The translations under genes and the position numbers were made by a program. This document shows positions 5,464-5,507 of a stretch of 5,507 nt of DNA, one piece after another. Below the pieces are notes generated by a model that was not told the DNA's origin, searched no databases, and saw only the letters and a list, made by a program, of their open reading frames with translations. This DNA is from Pseudofrankia asymbiotica (GTDB lineage Bacteria; Actinomycetota; Actinomycetes; Frankiales; Frankiaceae), in the NCBI RefSeq assembly GCF_001983105.1, contig NZ_MOMC01000038.1:24815-30321 (forward strand), given 5' to 3'. Position 1 is the first letter of the stretch. The number at the start of each line of letters is the position of its first letter.

Positions 5464-5507
5464 GTGGCCGTGACGGCCGCTATCCCTGACGCCGCGCGGA
5501 CGCGGCT
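5464..5507 (+). CDS. Start of an unidentified gene, cut by the right edge
   Basis: A GTG at 5464 begins an open frame (start residue then AVTAAIPDAARTR) running off the window. AAGGAGAA at 5451-5458 lies inside the end of the TPP gene, with GGAG 7 bases before the GTG, and the start is 2 bases after the TPP stop codon. This spacing implies translational coupling in one operon. Fourteen residues are too few to identify a family; a second GTG at 5470 is a less well-spaced alternative start. Confidence 0.6.
   Translation, partial: MAVTAAIPDAARTR

Noticed and set aside
3878..5473. A 531-codon plus-strand open frame overlapping the TPP enzyme
   Set aside because: It is the +1 or +2 shadow of the TPP gene, dominated by Arg, Gly, Ala and Pro, with no domain resemblance.

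Overview
The window is high-GC DNA with third-position GC bias, GTG starts and purine-rich Shine-Dalgarno sites, which points to an actinomycete (Actinomycetota). I cannot assign a genus. It reads as ordinary chromosome carrying single-gene metabolic and stress-type functions plus one decayed defence/toxin remnant. I found no RNA genes, CRISPR array, intact transposase or phage gene.

Layout. (1) 1-792, minus strand: an aldo/keto reductase that runs off the left edge with its catalytic tetrad intact. (2) 793-1019: non-coding, with a possible promoter for the reductase and a small hairpin. (3) 1020 to about 1340, minus: the C-terminal remnant of an AbiEii/AbiGii-type nucleotidyltransferase toxin, frameshifted and without its catalytic domain. 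(4) About 1390-1505: a repeat-rich patch with a long near-perfect hairpin, lying between the remnant and the next gene. (5) 1547-2083, plus: a pyridoxamine-5'-phosphate-oxidase-like (FMN split barrel) protein. It converges, with 5 bases between the genes, on (6) 2089-2637, minus: a DUF1360 membrane protein. (7) 2638-2882: a divergent intergenic region with a 22-bp tandem duplication and a sigma-B-like promoter candidate. (8) 2883-3242, plus: a small VOC/glyoxalase-like protein. (9) 3243-3668: a 426-base gap with a terminator-like hairpin, a second sigma-B-like candidate and a tiny possible leader ORF. (10) 3669-5462, plus: a PoxB-like thiamine-diphosphate enzyme. (11) 5464 to the right edge: the first 14 codons of a gene probably co-transcribed with it.

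How they relate. Apart from the TPP enzyme and its downstream partner, nothing is arranged as an operon, and most genes have their own promoter region. The aldo/keto reductase, FMN-type protein, VOC protein and PoxB-like enzyme are all redox or carbonyl-handling families. Three of the plausible promoter regions contain GNNT-(14-15)-GGGTA-type matches, so a loose stress-response theme is possible but unproven. I do not see a convincing new multi-gene system. The items most worth a second look are the hairpin and repeat patch next to the toxin remnant, the tandem duplication at 2712-2755, and the possible leader ORF before the TPP enzyme.
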